Notes under the pieces: generated by a model | Told to the model about the DNA's origin: nothing | The model's input: the letters and a program-made list of their open reading frames with translations, nothing else | Databases searched by the model: none | Source: Flavobacterium sp. | GTDB lineage: Bacteria; Bacteroidota; Bacteroidia; Flavobacteriales; Flavobacteriaceae | Direction: 5' to 3' | DNA length: 14,758 nucleotides | Assembly (NCBI GenBank): GCA_012032075.1 | Contig: JAAURU010000033.1 | Span: 1-14,758, forward strand | Made by a program: the position numbers and the translations under genes | Part shown: positions 14,580-14,758 of the stretch, one piece after another | How the letters are laid out: each line of letters opens with the position of its first letter | How positions within the stretch are numbered: the first letter of the stretch is position 1

Positions 14580-14758
14580 TTATTTTTTAATCATTTTAAC
14601 ACTAGAATTTTCTGTGTTAGTTTTAATTTCTATTATATAAATACCTTGTGGAAGTGTGTTTACTTCTAATGGTATGGTGCGTTCTCCTTTTATTTCGATG
14701 CTTTGTAGGCTTCTACCGTTTATATCAAAAATAGTAGCTGTTCCTTTTTCATAGTCGA
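14580..14758 (-). CDS. T9SS type A C-terminal sorting domain protein (partial, 3' end)
   Basis: Only the last 58 codons are in the window; the 5' end lies beyond 14758. The sequence contains TATIFDINGRSLQSIEI and then LPQGIYIIEIKTN, ending SVKMIKK. This is the T9SS type A (Por secretion) C-terminal sorting domain: a beta-strand, an N-G-R turn, an L-P-x-G-I-Y-I strand, and a basic tail after the K. Such domains direct proteins through the outer membrane and are removed or attached at the cell surface. The stop at 14582-14580 is followed after one base by the ATG of the RHS partner gene, which places this protein first in the visible part of the toxin operon. The passenger domain cannot be identified. 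Confidence 0.85.
   Translation of the reverse strand, partial: DYEKGTATIFDINGRSLQSIEIKGERTIPLEVNTLPQGIYIIEIKTNTENSSVKMIKK

Overview
The window is AT-rich and reads as Bacteroidota, most likely a member of the Flavobacteriaceae. The support is a type IX secretion (T9SS) C-terminal sorting tail at the right edge, Bacteroidota-style RHS genes, promoters with the TAnnTTTG -7 element, no obvious Shine-Dalgarno sequences, and CAGTTAn heptamer spacer repeats. No species can be named from the sequence.

Layout, left to right. (1) 1-1090: one + strand gene of unknown function (168-962), with a possible sigma-54 promoter upstream and two hairpin terminators downstream. (2) 1091-1904: about 800 bp without a credible gene but dense in short direct repeats and long imperfect palindromes. 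The best is an 85-bp bulged palindrome at 1568-1652. GCGTTGG boxes recur through the right half. (3) 1905-6634: a compact module of two tandem tyrosine recombinases and a CHC2/TOPRIM primase fused to a P-loop ATPase, all on the - strand, with a divergent XRE regulator on the + strand. A short AT-rich divergent promoter region with two palindromes separates primase and regulator. Together with the adjacent palindromes this looks like a small self-regulated element that recombines and may replicate. No relaxase or conjugation gene is visible. (4) 6712-14758, - strand: a polymorphic-toxin operon. Read in transcription order it has the tail of a T9SS-sorted protein, a frame-broken RHS N-terminal partner, an intact 1316-residue RHS protein ending in a predicted PD-(D/E)XK nuclease, and a 269-residue exported protein in the immunity position.

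How they work together (inference): the T9SS-tailed protein, the N-terminal partner and the RHS protein are joined by junctions of 1 nt and a 1-base overlap, and probably make one exported or surface toxin. The last gene would protect the producer. The N-terminal partner carries four single-base frameshifts in or beside homopolymer runs, so it is either a decaying gene or a product of sequencing error. The recombinase module lies directly behind the toxin/immunity end of the operon and shares a bidirectional terminator with it.

The most novel-looking signal is the palindrome and GCGTTGG-box array just downstream of the paired recombinases, one of which lacks its HxxR histidine. It resembles a folded-strand recombination site of the integron attC kind without matching the canonical attC layout.
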